From assembly GCA_016783565.1 (NCBI GenBank), contig JADHWI010000001.1, forward strand, positions 44,978 through 108,977: a stretch of 64,000 bases of DNA. Direction: 5' to 3'. The DNA is from Kiritimatiellia bacterium (GTDB taxonomy: Bacteria; Verrucomicrobiota; Kiritimatiellia; UBA8416; JADHWI01). Made by a program: the position numbers and the translations under genes. This document shows, one piece after another, positions 18,414 to 29,960 of this stretch. Position 1 is the first letter of the stretch. Each line of letters opens with the position of its first letter. The notes beneath the pieces were generated by a model. The model saw only the letters and a list, made by a program, of their open reading frames with translations. It made no database searches and was not told where the DNA came from.

Positions 18414-20567
18414 TTGATGCTCCTTTCCTGCAACCGTAATCTATCGATCATGCCAACAAACAAACACTCTGCCATGCGATTCCGACAATTTGGTCGGACG
18501 TGCCAACTCCGCATAGAAAACGCACAGGATCTTCACCATGTTCTGAACCTGGATGATGCACTGTGGGTGGCTACCAGCGTACCTTCGCCGGCATTCGCCG
18601 ATACAGGCGATCTTGTCGCGGTCATGGATCGCGACGGTTCCGGACGGATTACCAGTGATGAATTGAGAGCGGCCATTGCATGGTTCCTCAATAGTGTAAA
18701 CAACCCTGAGGACGTCACAACCGGCGAGGAATGTTTAGCCCTTGAGAACATTAACCAGGACAGTCCCGATGGTTCTGCACTGCTCTCCTCTGCCGAATAC
18801 ATACTCAAAGCCCAGGGCAAAGCGGATGCAAAAAAGATCACCCTGCAAGAGGTCGCAGAGTTTTTGGACAAACTTACCGAACAACCATTAAATGGTGACG
18901 GAATTGTAGTGCCGGATGCAGCGAACAACGACGCATTGATCGTGTTCCTGAGAGATGCCGTTGCCTGTGTCAACGCCATGACGGATGCCAGCGGAAAACG
19001 AGGAGTCAACCGCAGCCAGTTGGACGAATTTAGATCAGCACTGGAAGATTACCGGAATTGGGAAAGTGAAACGGAAGCAAGCGATAACACCACATTGCTT
19101 CCCCTGGGCGACCAGACATTTTCCGCCTACACACTACTTCAGGAACATATGGACAAAGTCCAGGCGTTCTTCACATTCCATGAAGCACGTCATTTTGCGG
19201 ACGAAGTCACGCAGGTTCCCAAGAAAGAACCGGATGCTGACTTCAACATTAATGCCACTCGGGATGTCGTATCTCGATTGACCTATCAACCCATCGCCAA
19301 ACCCATTGAAGAAGACAGCCTTCCGCTGTCAGGCCACCTCGTGAACCCGCTGTACCGGGAATGGCTTGAGGCAGTACGCACTCGCATCGTCATCCCTCTG
19401 CTGGGCAGCGAAAAACGTCACATCACGCCATCTGATTGGAGTACGATTACAAACGCCTTTGCACCGGTGGCCACATACATCGATCTGAAAAAAGATGCCA
19501 AGGTGGGCGGTATCACCGCGGAAACGCGCAAACAGTATCTGGGAGGGGATCTCTTCCAACAGGCAGAAACTCTCGCACAACAAGACGCTGACGTGGCCGC
19601 CGTACGCATGGGGGCCCAAAGATTAAAGCAACTCCTGCTTTACCAAAAACACCTGTTGCGGGTTGCAAACAACTTCGTAAGCTTCTCCGAGCTATACACA
19701 CCTGAGCAAGCCGCCATTTTCGAAAAAGGTGCTGCCGTCATTGATGGACGCTGGTTTGGCCTGGCCCTGGAGGTGACCGATATGACCACGCACAGCGGCA
19801 CAGCCAAGGCCAGCGGAATCTTTACCTGCTACCTGGACGTCTCCAACCCGGACGGCACACGCAAAATGACCGTTGCCATCCCAGCCACATCGGGATCCAA
19901 AGGCAATCTGCGCGTAGGCAAACGTGGCATATTCTTCGATAATGCGAGGCAGGAATACGATGCAAAAATCGTCAAGATCATCGACAATCCGATCAGTTTT
20001 CGAGAGGCCCTGGCAGCACCTTTTGTTCGGTTGTGGAATTTTGTGCTAGGCAAGATTGAAGCCATCTCTGCGACCACAGAAAATGATCTTCAGAAACAAA
20101 CCGGGGCCCTGCTTGCGGCACCCCCTGCGGCGAAACAGACTCCGACGGGTTCCGGCGTTCCCGGCGGCCCGGCAGCACTACTTGTTGGCCTCAGCGTATC
20201 CGCTGCTGCGGTCGGATCTTCGCTGGCATTCATCGCCAAAACATTTGCAGCCATGTCCTGGTTCAAATTGCTCGGCGGGTTGAGCACCGCAGCACTGATC
20301 GTCATCATGCCTTCATCCCTGATCGCCTTCTTGAAACTCAGGCGGCAGGATCTTAGTTCACTGCTGGAGGGATGCGGCTGGGCCATCAACACCCGTATGC
20401 GGCTGAGCCGGGCGCAGCGCTATCAGTTCACACGTCGGCCGCACTATCCGACCCATGCCATCGGCCTTCCCGTTCGTCGAGGATTACTCTCATGCCTGGT
20501 GACCGCAGCCATCCTCACTGCCCTGGGTCTCATTTATCTGGGCATCACCGCATTACGATCAGGATAG
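18414..20567 (+). CDS. Large EF-hand-containing membrane protein
   Basis: DRDGSGRITSDEL EF-hand loop; C-terminal transmembrane segments; unknown family. Confidence 0.7.
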   Translation: MMLLSCNRNLSIMPTNKHSAMRFRQFGRTCQLRIENAQDLHHVLNLDDALWVATSVPSPAFADTGDLVAVMDRDGSGRITSDELRAAIAWFLNSVNNPEDVTTGEECLALENINQDSPDGSALLSSAEYILKAQGKADAKKITLQEVAEFLDKLTEQPLNGDGIVVPDAANNDALIVFLRDAVACVNAMTDASGKRGVNRSQLDEFRSALEDYRNWESETEASDNTTLLPLGDQTFSAYTLLQEHMDKVQAFFTFHEARHFADEVTQVPKKEPDADFNINATRDVVSRLTYQPIAKPIEEDSLPLSGHLVNPLYREWLEAVRTRIVIPLLGSEKRHITPSDWSTITNAFAPVATYIDLKKDAKVGGITAETRKQYLGGDLFQQAETLAQQDADVAAVRMGAQRLKQLLLYQKHLLRVANNFVSFSELYTPEQAAIFEKGAAVIDGRWFGLALEVTDMTTHSGTAKASGIFTCYLDVSNPDGTRKMTVAIPATSGSKGNLRVGKRGIFFDNARQEYDAKIVKIIDNPISFREALAAPFVRLWNFVLGKIEAISATTENDLQKQTGALLAAPPAAKQTPTGSGVPGGPAALLVGLSVSAAAVGSSLAFIAKTFAAMSWFKLLGGLSTAALIVIMPSSLIAFLKLRRQDLSSLLEGCGWAINTRMRLSRAQRYQFTRRPHYPTHAIGLPVRRGLLSCLVTAAILTALGLIYLGITALRSG

Positions 20568-21683
20568 CTCTCTCGGCTCAGGATAACGCAGATCAACACC
20601 GTTTTTATTTCGCAGCACTGTTGCGCAATCTGTCTGCGCAGTCACATAGGGCTGCTGCAACGGAATCTTGCAATCCGAACCAGGAAGATCCACGGCAAAA
20701 ACCGGCACAGCTAATCCACCAAGCCGACAGCGTAATGCAGCCACCAGGTCCATCCCCTTTGCCGTAGACACGCGAAAATGTTCAACCCCTTCAACCAGAT
20801 CACACTGGTGCAGGTAATACGGGCGCACTCGCATGGCCAAAAGACCTGAACACAGCGCGGCCAGCACGTCAACCGAATCATTGATGCCGCGCAAAAGTAC
20901 TGACTGATTTCCCATGGGGATACCAACATCTGCCAATTTCTCACATGCAACACGGGCTTCCGATGTGAGCTCGGCAGGATGATTAAAATGCGTATTGATA
21001 TACAAGGGGTGAAACCGACGCAACATGCTGCACAGGGCATCGGTGATCCGCATCGGCAACACCACCGGCACACGCGTGCCAATACGAACAATCCGCACTG
21101 AAGGCACCGTTCGAATTGCAGTCAAAACGGTTTCAATTACGAAATCATCCAAGGTCAACGGATCCCCTCCTGAGAGAATGACGTCATCCACCTCCGGATG
21201 TTCACGCAAATAATCACACACGCGCGTCAGATCCAACTCATACGGTCTTTCTTCCGACGTCTTGCGCTTACGCATGCAATAGCGACAATGCACAGCGCAA
21301 CGCGACGTTACAAGAATCAACGCACGATTACGGTACCGATGCACAAGCCCCGGCACAGGGGACTGCGGCTCCTCCCCCAACGGGTCCGCAGTCAGCCAGG
21401 ATGCCGGCGTAAGCTCTCTGGCATCCGGCACACACATTTTGAAAATCGGATCCTGCTCCAGCGGAGCCTTCATAAGCGAGGCATAGTATGGTGTGACCAG
21501 CATGCCGAACCGACGCCCGGCAACGTCACAATGGGATGACCACTGAATCGCATGCCCCGAACGTGCTTCCAGAGCTCCAGGAGAGTCCACAAGGTTTGCC
21601 ATCTGAACGCGCCAATCCGCAAAATCCTCTGCTACAGGCGGAATCGACGAAGATGAATCAACAGGGTTTTCTGATTGCGGCAT
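20559..21683 (-). CDS. KamA-family radical SAM protein (lysine 2,3-aminomutase / EF-P lysylation type)
   Basis: CAVHCRYCMRKRKT cluster motif (CxxxCxxC), SGGDPLTL. Confidence 0.9.
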   Translation of the reverse strand: MPQSENPVDSSSSIPPVAEDFADWRVQMANLVDSPGALEARSGHAIQWSSHCDVAGRRFGMLVTPYYASLMKAPLEQDPIFKMCVPDARELTPASWLTADPLGEEPQSPVPGLVHRYRNRALILVTSRCAVHCRYCMRKRKTSEERPYELDLTRVCDYLREHPEVDDVILSGGDPLTLDDFVIETVLTAIRTVPSVRIVRIGTRVPVVLPMRITDALCSMLRRFHPLYINTHFNHPAELTSEARVACEKLADVGIPMGNQSVLLRGINDSVDVLAALCSGLLAMRVRPYYLHQCDLVEGVEHFRVSTAKGMDLVAALRCRLGGLAVPVFAVDLPGSDCKIPLQQPYVTAQTDCATVLRNKNGVDLRYPEPRELS

Positions 21684-21708
21684 GCGCCAATCCCTCCCAG
21701 CCGGTCAG

Positions 21709-22656
21709 CTATTGATCTTTTCCTGCCGCGGTGGAATTGACACGCCAACGACGATGAGACCAGAGATATTGATCTGGGTGTTGCTTGATAAACTGCTCAA
21801 TCGCCTGGTTGATGGCCAGAAGGATAGCATGGACATCTGCCTCCCGATCCGACGATCGCTGATGACGAATGGGGGCACCCATCTTAATGGTATAACGCAT
21901 CTTGCCCTCGCGGATACAAACACCAGGGATAATGGGTGCGCCTGTCGCCAGATGCAACCGTGCAGGAGACGTCTCACTTGAGGCAGGCAACCCGAAAAAA
22001 TCAACCACCATTGCTTTCTTACGAGCATGCTGATCCGTCAGAATTGCAATGGATTCGCCACCTTTCAATGCCGCAACGAGAGGACTCCGACGGCCACCGC
22101 GTTTGGGTACGGTTCGCATATGGGCACGGTGCGTTCCCTCTGCCAGGAAACGATTCACATAGGGGTTGTTCATCTTCCTCGCCACAGAGAGAATAGGCTT
22201 CACCATACCCATCCGAGTTGCCGCAAGCTCCCAGTTTCCAAGATGAGCAGTTGCCAAAATCACACCCTGCTCCGGATCCGCCATGATATAACGCGTCTCA
22301 TCAGAGCTCATGGCCAACTGAAGGTACTCCGAGATTTCATGGCGACGGAAGAATCCACCGGCTTTCAGCGTCTCTGCGCCCATGGCCCCAAAATGCAAAA
22401 AAGAGGCATGGGCAATGCGGAGAGCTGCATGCCGGTCCGAAGTGATTCCAGCTCGCAGGATATTCTCAACAGCGGTTTTGCGCCGGAAACGCGCAAACAG
22501 AAACATGAGTCCTGCCACCCGACGCGCAAGAAAAACCGCAACAGACACAGGGATCATCCCGAAAAATGCAAATACGATACGCAGGGTTACATACTCCAAC
22601 CCATAACGGATTCTTCGACTCGCTTTCATCCGCTCTCCACAGCACCAGTCAGACAC
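21709..22656 (-). CDS. LpxL/HtrB-like lipid A acyltransferase
   Basis: ATAHLGNWELAATRM (HxxxxE-type) and KQHPDQYLWSHRRWR. Confidence 0.88.
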   Translation of the reverse strand: MSDWCCGERMKASRRIRYGLEYVTLRIVFAFFGMIPVSVAVFLARRVAGLMFLFARFRRKTAVENILRAGITSDRHAALRIAHASFLHFGAMGAETLKAGGFFRRHEISEYLQLAMSSDETRYIMADPEQGVILATAHLGNWELAATRMGMVKPILSVARKMNNPYVNRFLAEGTHRAHMRTVPKRGGRRSPLVAALKGGESIAILTDQHARKKAMVVDFFGLPASSETSPARLHLATGAPIIPGVCIREGKMRYTIKMGAPIRHQRSSDREADVHAILLAINQAIEQFIKQHPDQYLWSHRRWRVNSTAAGKDQ

Positions 22657-22683
22657 ACCTCAGGGCCCAACATGTAATCGTGA

Positions 22684-23775
22684 CTACTGGCCAAGGATGC
22701 GCCGTCCCTCGTCCAGGAAAATACCTTGCAGATTCATACGCAACGATTCGGGATTTGTGGCAAACCGCATCCCTTCTGTCTCCGTAATGGTCCCACTCTT
22801 AATGAGCTTGAAGATCGACTGATTGAACGTCTGCATGCCGTCGTCTTCACCGGTCTCAATAGCAGCACCCAGCATATCCAACTGGTTTTTTTGCAGGAGC
22901 TTTCGCACCGTTGGCGTATTGATCATAATCTCCACAGCAGGCACTGCGCTGTTGCGCGTGTCGCGCATCAATCGCTGACAGATCACACCATAAAGGTTGC
23001 CCGCCAACGCCATGCGAATCTGATCCTGTTCACGCGCCGGAAAAACATCCAACATACGCGGCACCGCAAGATCTGCTGAACCGGCATGCAACGTCGACAA
23101 CACAAGGTGCCCGGTTTCCGCAGCAAGTAACGCCGTGCGGATACTGGTGGAGTCGCGCATTTCACCAATGAGAATGACGTCCGGGTCTTGTCGCATCAAG
23201 TGCTTGAGCGCATTCGAAAAAGAAAGCGTATCGAGTCCTACTTCACGCTGCGTAATCACAGATTGATCATCGTCAAAGATATACTCGACAGGATCCTCCA
23301 CCGTTATGATACGCCGTTTCTGAGTGCGATTGATCTCACCAATAACTGCGGCCAATGTTGTAGATTTACCACTACCCGTCGTTCCGGTCACAAGGACAAT
23401 GCCACGCTCAACTTTAGAAAACTTGGAAACCTGAGGTGGAAGGCGAAGGTCACTGAACGTTGGGATAGCCGTCTTCACATGACGCATAGCCACCGTGGCC
23501 ACCCCTTGCGCCATAAAAATATTCACACGAAAACGCCCTGCACCCTGCTCGGTATGTGAGAAATCGGCCTCATGTGTTTCTTTGAATACCTCCGTCAAAT
23601 GCGAAGGAAGGATATTATCCACAATTTGCTGCATCTGACTCGCCGTCAGTTCGTCAAACCCACTTGATCCGAGCCTGCCATGCACCCGAAAAAATGGTTC
23701 CTGGTTCGATTTGAGGTGCACATCCGAAGCCCCTGCATCAACCGCATTCTTCAGCAAATCCGCAAGTATTGACAT
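22684..23775 (-). CDS. pilT: Type IV pilus retraction ATPase PilT
   Basis: VTGTTGSGKSTTLAAVIGEIN, VILIGEMRD, Asp and His boxes. Confidence 0.95.
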   Translation of the reverse strand: MSILADLLKNAVDAGASDVHLKSNQEPFFRVHGRLGSSGFDELTASQMQQIVDNILPSHLTEVFKETHEADFSHTEQGAGRFRVNIFMAQGVATVAMRHVKTAIPTFSDLRLPPQVSKFSKVERGIVLVTGTTGSGKSTTLAAVIGEINRTQKRRIITVEDPVEYIFDDDQSVITQREVGLDTLSFSNALKHLMRQDPDVILIGEMRDSTSIRTALLAAETGHLVLSTLHAGSADLAVPRMLDVFPAREQDQIRMALAGNLYGVICQRLMRDTRNSAVPAVEIMINTPTVRKLLQKNQLDMLGAAIETGEDDGMQTFNQSIFKLIKSGTITETEGMRFATNPESLRMNLQGIFLDEGRRILGQ

Positions 23776-23818
23776 TATCTCTCTCCTGCTTATGCTCCGT
23801 CTTACAACCGGAAGCTCC

Positions 23819-24916
23819 CTACTCTACCCGCAACACCATCACAACACCCGTCACGAGAAATACTGCATTCGCCATCCAGCCCCCCAGCCACGGCCAAACA
23901 AGCTGCCGCATACCGAGAAACGTTCCGATCTGAAACAAACTCCAATAACCAAAAAAACATCCAATCGTTGCCAGAATGCCCACGACAGGGCTCTTACGCC
24001 CCCCCTTCATTCCCGCTGGTATGGCAAAAAGCGTCACCACAAGACTTGCCCACGGAAGCGCAACCCGCTGATGTAACAACAGCAACTTCTGTGCCCTATC
24101 ACGTTTTGAAAGCTGCGGATGCCGTTTAAAGTATCTCAGGATAGCTCGAGTGGAAAGAAAATCCCAACTGATCAACTCATTCACGAAGTCAGATGGCCGT
24201 TCATCCAAAAACGATAATTGAACCAGATCACACCCCGGAGTGGCCACGGGCTGATCCCCCTGCGTCGGATTATCTTTTGTATCGTAATGCATAAATTCGG
24301 GATCTGAAAACCACCACTGCCCGTCCAACCAGCTCGCCTGCGGCGAATTGATCCGCAGCATACGGCTGCCATCCTCACGCTCGCAAGTCACCTGAACGTC
24401 GTGCAGCGTCTGCATCTCGTTCAAGTCCAATTTTCCAACCATCCATTGCCGTCGCCCATCCCCGTTGTAATGCGGCAGATTGAAATAGACACGCCCCTCC
24501 TCGCCTTTTCCTTTTGACGAGAATTCCGCCATCCACTGCGATGCGCGTGGTGCAACCGTCTCTTTGACCATCGTAGTGAACAGCGACATCGCCAACCCCA
24601 CGGCCAAAAACGGCACCATCAACCGATACACACCCACACCACCTGCGCGCATCGCAATCAACTCATTACGACGAGAGAATTGCCATATCGTATACAATGT
24701 TGCCAACAACAATGCAGCAGGCGACAGAATCTCAAGGCTGGGTGCCAGCAAAAATACATAATACATGAGCAAGGCAATCAACGTAGGCTTCTGGCTTAAA
24801 ATAGCGGAAAGGTGATCAAAAAGATCATAAATGACCAGAATCATCGCCATAGCGCCCAGACAATACAGCAGCATCAAAACATGCTCACGCAACAAATATT
24901 TCTGAATAAGTTTCAT
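23819..24916 (-). CDS. LptF/LptG family LPS export permease
   Basis: YLLREHVLMLLYCLG, SRRNELIAMRAGGVGVYRL; C-terminal three-TM block. Confidence 0.88.
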   Translation of the reverse strand: MKLIQKYLLREHVLMLLYCLGAMAMILVIYDLFDHLSAILSQKPTLIALLMYYVFLLAPSLEILSPAALLLATLYTIWQFSRRNELIAMRAGGVGVYRLMVPFLAVGLAMSLFTTMVKETVAPRASQWMAEFSSKGKGEEGRVYFNLPHYNGDGRRQWMVGKLDLNEMQTLHDVQVTCEREDGSRMLRINSPQASWLDGQWWFSDPEFMHYDTKDNPTQGDQPVATPGCDLVQLSFLDERPSDFVNELISWDFLSTRAILRYFKRHPQLSKRDRAQKLLLLHQRVALPWASLVVTLFAIPAGMKGGRKSPVVGILATIGCFFGYWSLFQIGTFLGMRQLVWPWLGGWMANAVFLVTGVVMVLRVE

Positions 24917-25059
24917 TTCTTCTTCTAGCTGCAGCAATTCCTTGTCACAAATACTCTCAAAATACAGATTTCGCACCAAAAATCGCACGAGAGACGTACA
25001 ATTTTGCCGCCATAAGGCTTGACAATCGCCGCCCCCTTCATTAAACCCATGCACCTGAA

Positions 25060-25076
25060 ATACTCTTGAAGAGTAT
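25060..25076. promoter_or_regulatory. 17-bp perfect palindrome in the lptF/gap divergent intergenic region
   Basis: ATACTCTT-G-AAGAGTAT. Confidence 0.45.
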
Positions 25077-25217
25077 CACTGACCGGAACGTTGTTTCCGA
25101 AAAGGGGTGAGAAAGTCAAGGTGTTTCCAGAACAGAGACATTTGGAAACGAATCGAGATAGAGAAAACGGCGCCAACATAATATCGGCGTCAGCAACATA
25201 AACCTTACAACACGTAA

Positions 25218-26237
<1,020 letters not shown>

Positions 26238-26269
26238 GTCTGAGACAGGCTTTAGCTGAAATAAATGCG

Positions 26270-26308
26270 AGGACACTGAGGTCATGAATCGCCTCAGTGT
26301 CCTTATTA
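26270..26308 (+). terminator. Hairpin between gap and pgk (terminator or attenuator-like)
   Basis: Perfect 12-bp stem AGGACACTGAGG / CCTCAGTGTCCT with short T-rich tail. Confidence 0.65.
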
Positions 26309-26351
26309 CATAATAAAGGTGGCGCATTACGCGCAGTAGGACAGCGGATTA

Positions 26352-27602
26352 ATGAACAAAAAAACGATCAAAGATATCAATTTCCAGGGGCAACGTACGC
26401 TTATGCGCGTGGATTTCAACGTTCCTCTCGACGGAACCACGGTCACCGATGACACACGTATCCGCGCCGCATTACCCTCAATCCAACATGTGCTGAACCA
26501 GGGCGGTTCCCTGGTGCTCATGAGCCACCTGGGCCGTCCCAAGGGGCAGGCAAAACCCGAATTCAGCCTGAAACCTGCCGCCGATCGTCTTTCTGAACTT
26601 CTTGGCAAACCCGTCACCTTTGCGCCTGATTGCGTAGGAGACGAGGTCCTCAGCATCGTCAATGCCATGCAGCCCGGCGACGTAACCGTTCTTGAAAACC
26701 TTCGATTCCATCCGGAAGAAGAAGGGAAAGTAAAGCTCGCCAATGACGCCGGGGATGATGAAAAAGCGGCCGCAAAAGCCGACATGAAGCAGAAACAGAC
26801 CGTTTTCGCCGCGCAACTTGCCGAACTGGGCGATGTGTATGTGTGCGATGCATTCGGAACCGCCCACCGAGCTCATGCCTCGATGGCTGTGGTCACAAAA
26901 CATTTCGACAACTGCGCTGCAGGATTCCTGCTGGAAAAAGAAATTCAGTACCTGGGTAATGCCGTGCAAACGCCCGAGCGGCCCTTCGTAGCAATCATCG
27001 GTGGTGCCAAAATCAGCGGTAAAATTGATGTTTTGATAAACTTGGCCGACAAAGTGGATTCCATCATTATAGGCGGTGGCATGGTCTACACATTTTACCG
27101 TGCCAAGGGCCTTCCGATCGGCAACTCACTGGTCGAAGAAGACAAGATCCCGCTGGCCGCCGAAACCCTGGCCAAACTGGAAACCAGTGGCGTCAAAGTG
27201 CTCCTGCCTGTTGACCACGTCATTGCCGATGCATTCAGCGCCGAAGCAAACATCTGCGTTGTGGGTGAAGATGGCATCAAAGACGGTTGGATGGCTCTTG
27301 ACATTGGCCCCGAATCCATCAAGCTCTTTGCAGCAGAGATTGCCAAAGCAAAAACGGTGGTGTGGAATGGCCCCATGGGCTGTTTCGAAATGGCTCCTTT
27401 TGCTGAAGGCACCATGTCTCTGGCCCGCGCGGTGGCAGACATCGACGGCGTCAGCATTATTGGAGGCGGTGACAGCGTCAGCGCCGTGAATAAAAGTGGC
27501 CTTGCCGATCGCATGGCCCATATTAGTACCGGTGGCGGTGCCAGCCTCGAGTTTCTCGAAGGCAAGATGCTTCCGGGGATTGCAGCCCTTTCAGATAAGT
27601 AA
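26352..27602 (+). CDS. pgk: Phosphoglycerate kinase
   Basis: [50 protein letters not shown]. Confidence 0.98.
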   Translation: MNKKTIKDINFQGQRTLMRVDFNVPLDGTTVTDDTRIRAALPSIQHVLNQGGSLVLMSHLGRPKGQAKPEFSLKPAADRLSELLGKPVTFAPDCVGDEVLSIVNAMQPGDVTVLENLRFHPEEEGKVKLANDAGDDEKAAAKADMKQKQTVFAAQLAELGDVYVCDAFGTAHRAHASMAVVTKHFDNCAAGFLLEKEIQYLGNAVQTPERPFVAIIGGAKISGKIDVLINLADKVDSIIIGGGMVYTFYRAKGLPIGNSLVEEDKIPLAAETLAKLETSGVKVLLPVDHVIADAFSAEANICVVGEDGIKDGWMALDIGPESIKLFAAEIAKAKTVVWNGPMGCFEMAPFAEGTMSLARAVADIDGVSIIGGGDSVSAVNKSGLADRMAHISTGGGASLEFLEGKMLPGIAALSDK

Positions 27603-27604
27603 TA

Positions 27605-28396
27605 ATGACAACTCAAGGTGGAGGCCCTGTCGTGGTTCAGAAGTTCAGAAAAAAAATTATCGCCGGTAACTGGAAAATGAATAAATCAGTGGCCGAGGCA
27701 GAAGACCTCGCCTCGGGAATCCGACGCGCACTGGCGGAAGTCGCCGATGTGGACGTCGTGCTTTGCCCGCCATTCACAGCGACCAAGGTTGTGGGCGACA
27801 TCATTGCCGATACAGCAATCAAACTTGGCGCCCAAAACATGCATTGGGAAGGCTACGGAGCCTACACGGGGGAAGTCTGTGCGGCCATGCTCCGTGACCT
27901 CTACTGCCACTACGTCATTCTGGGCCACAGCGAGCGAAGAATGTACTTCCATGAAACCGATGAAGTCGTTAACCGCAAGATCAAAGCAGCACTGGAAGGC
28001 AACCTGATTCCTATCGTTTGCGTGGGAGAGACGCAGGAAGAACGCGAAGCGGAGCAAACAGAAGAAGTCGTTGGCCGCCAGCTTCGTAATGGACTGGTAG
28101 ACCTCTCAGGCGACCTCAAGAAACTTGTGATCGCCTACGAACCTGTATGGGCAATTGGAACGGGACTCACAGCCTCCCCTCAGCAAGCCCAGGATGTGCA
28201 TGCATTTATTCGCGGCGTACTTCAGGAAGTATTTGACGAGGACACCGCCCAGAGCATTCGCATACAGTACGGCGGTAGCATGAAACCGGCCAACGCGGTA
28301 GAGTTGCTTGCTCAACCGGACATTGATGGCGGCCTCATCGGCGGCGCAGCACTTGATGCGCGATCATTCACTGAGATCGTTCAGGCGGCTCAATAG
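27605..28396 (+). CDS. tpiA: Triosephosphate isomerase
   Basis: [28 protein letters not shown]. Confidence 0.98.
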   Translation: MTTQGGGPVVVQKFRKKIIAGNWKMNKSVAEAEDLASGIRRALAEVADVDVVLCPPFTATKVVGDIIADTAIKLGAQNMHWEGYGAYTGEVCAAMLRDLYCHYVILGHSERRMYFHETDEVVNRKIKAALEGNLIPIVCVGETQEEREAEQTEEVVGRQLRNGLVDLSGDLKKLVIAYEPVWAIGTGLTASPQQAQDVHAFIRGVLQEVFDEDTAQSIRIQYGGSMKPANAVELLAQPDIDGGLIGGAALDARSFTEIVQAAQ

Positions 28397-28420
28397 AACA
28401 CTGAACAAGGAGCAAGAGAT

Positions 28421-28936
28421 ATGATGGCGGTTCTAAAGTTTTTTCTTATCATGGTGGAGGTGATTTCCGGCCTGCTTCTGATCGGTGCAGTACTGGTTCA
28501 GAAGACACGCAGCCAGGGCATGGGAATGGCATTTGGCTCTGGCATGGGAGAATCCCTGTTTGGCGCCGGTGTAGGCAACGTACTGACAAAGGCAACCGTC
28601 GTATTGGCCGTTGTATTTCTTGCCAACACGACATTGCTGGCACTCTTACAGTCCGGCAAGGCTGAGTCGTCCGTGACCGAGGGCATTGCTCCGGCACCAC
28701 CCACGCCAGTGGCACCCGCAACGTTGCCACAGCAGACCCCCACCGTAGGCACTGGCCCCACTGAAACATCCCAGGGGACAGACATCGCCCTGCCGGAGAC
28801 AACTCCCGCAGAAACCGCAGCCCCCGCCGTGGCAACACCCGCCCCCGAAGCAACCGGACCTGCGGAAACCCCGCAACCGGTCGCTCCTGCGGAAGCGGCA
28901 CCTGCAGCAACGCCCGAACCGGTCGTTGCTCCATAA
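28421..28936 (+). CDS. secG: Preprotein translocase subunit SecG with Ala/Pro-rich C-terminal tail
   Basis: VLVQKTRSQGMGMAFGSGMGESLFGAGVGNVLTKAT; gap-pgk-tpi-secG order. Confidence 0.92.
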   Translation: MMAVLKFFLIMVEVISGLLLIGAVLVQKTRSQGMGMAFGSGMGESLFGAGVGNVLTKATVVLAVVFLANTTLLALLQSGKAESSVTEGIAPAPPTPVAPATLPQQTPTVGTGPTETSQGTDIALPETTPAETAAPAVATPAPEATGPAETPQPVAPAEAAPAATPEPVVAP

Positions 28937-28963
28937 CCCCGGCAATAACAACACCCTGAATGA

Positions 28964-28994
28964 AAGCCGCGCCCATATGAGCGCGGCTTTTTTT
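28964..28994 (+). terminator. Rho-independent terminator after secG
   Basis: GCCGCGC-ccatatga-GCGCGGC followed by TTTTTTT. Confidence 0.9.
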
Positions 28995-29063
28995 CCGGCC
29001 AACCTGCACCCATCAAGCCCGCGTGGCGCTTTTCCCTTGTAAGAAGTCAATAAAACGATCACG

Positions 29064-29822
29064 TTGACACACATCATGAACGCCTTTAGTCATCGCAGCC
29101 TGTGGTTCCAGTTTATGCGCTCGCCACAGAGTAAACTTTTCATTGTCGGCTCCATCATGACAATCCTCTGGGTGGGCGCCGCCGCCTTGATGTGGCAACT
29201 GCAACACCCCCTGTGGGAAGAAGTCCTGACACTTGGATTCTCCCATATCCTGGTCGGGAAAGGCATGTCGGTAACCCAGGGGCATCTCTCGGGGATGCCG
29301 GATTGGCTCATCATCATACTTGCTACGTACTGCGACATACTATCCGTTCTTGTGACCTATCCGATCCTGATCTTTTCATATGAAAACTTCATTGAGCGGC
29401 ACTTCTTTCATCGGCAGATGCGTAACGTGTTCAAACATGCAGAAAAAGGCATGAATCGATTCGGCCGCTTTCGCATCGTTGGCGTGTTCGCATTTGTATG
29501 GGCACCGTTGTGGATGACCGGCATCATTGTGGGCGCCGTCCTGGGATACCTGATGGGGTTGCCCACATGGGTCATCATGAGCACCGTATCCATTGGTGCC
29601 GCAGCCTCTGTGGTATGCTGGGTCTTCTTCTCGGAGCGCCTTTTCACATACCTGGGATGGGTGAACCAGCAACTCCCGGGACGGGCACTTATAGGAATCA
29701 TTCTTATCGCCATAATGGTACAACTATTGATGCGTCGCTGGAAGGCTCGCAAAAAAGCCATGGCTTCCCTGCAGACACAACAACACATTGAAAGCATCCA
29801 CAAGGTCGATGCAGAAGATTAG
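29064..29822 (+). CDS. Putative small multi-drug export-like membrane protein
   Basis: Multiple TM helices; GVFAFVWAPLWMTGIIVGAVLGYLMGL pattern. Confidence 0.55.
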   Translation: MTHIMNAFSHRSLWFQFMRSPQSKLFIVGSIMTILWVGAAALMWQLQHPLWEEVLTLGFSHILVGKGMSVTQGHLSGMPDWLIIILATYCDILSVLVTYPILIFSYENFIERHFFHRQMRNVFKHAEKGMNRFGRFRIVGVFAFVWAPLWMTGIIVGAVLGYLMGLPTWVIMSTVSIGAAASVVCWVFFSERLFTYLGWVNQQLPGRALIGIILIAIMVQLLMRRWKARKKAMASLQTQQHIESIHKVDAED

Positions 29823-29960
29823 CAGCCTTCAGCCGCAGCACGTTCCATGTGTATTTCTATTTGCCTGGCCCGCGTGCGCCGATTAAGATGCTTCCCAACA
29901 TGCTGGCGGCGGGATACAAAAAGTTCCTGACCGTCAAAGACCATATGAAGGATAGCGGAC

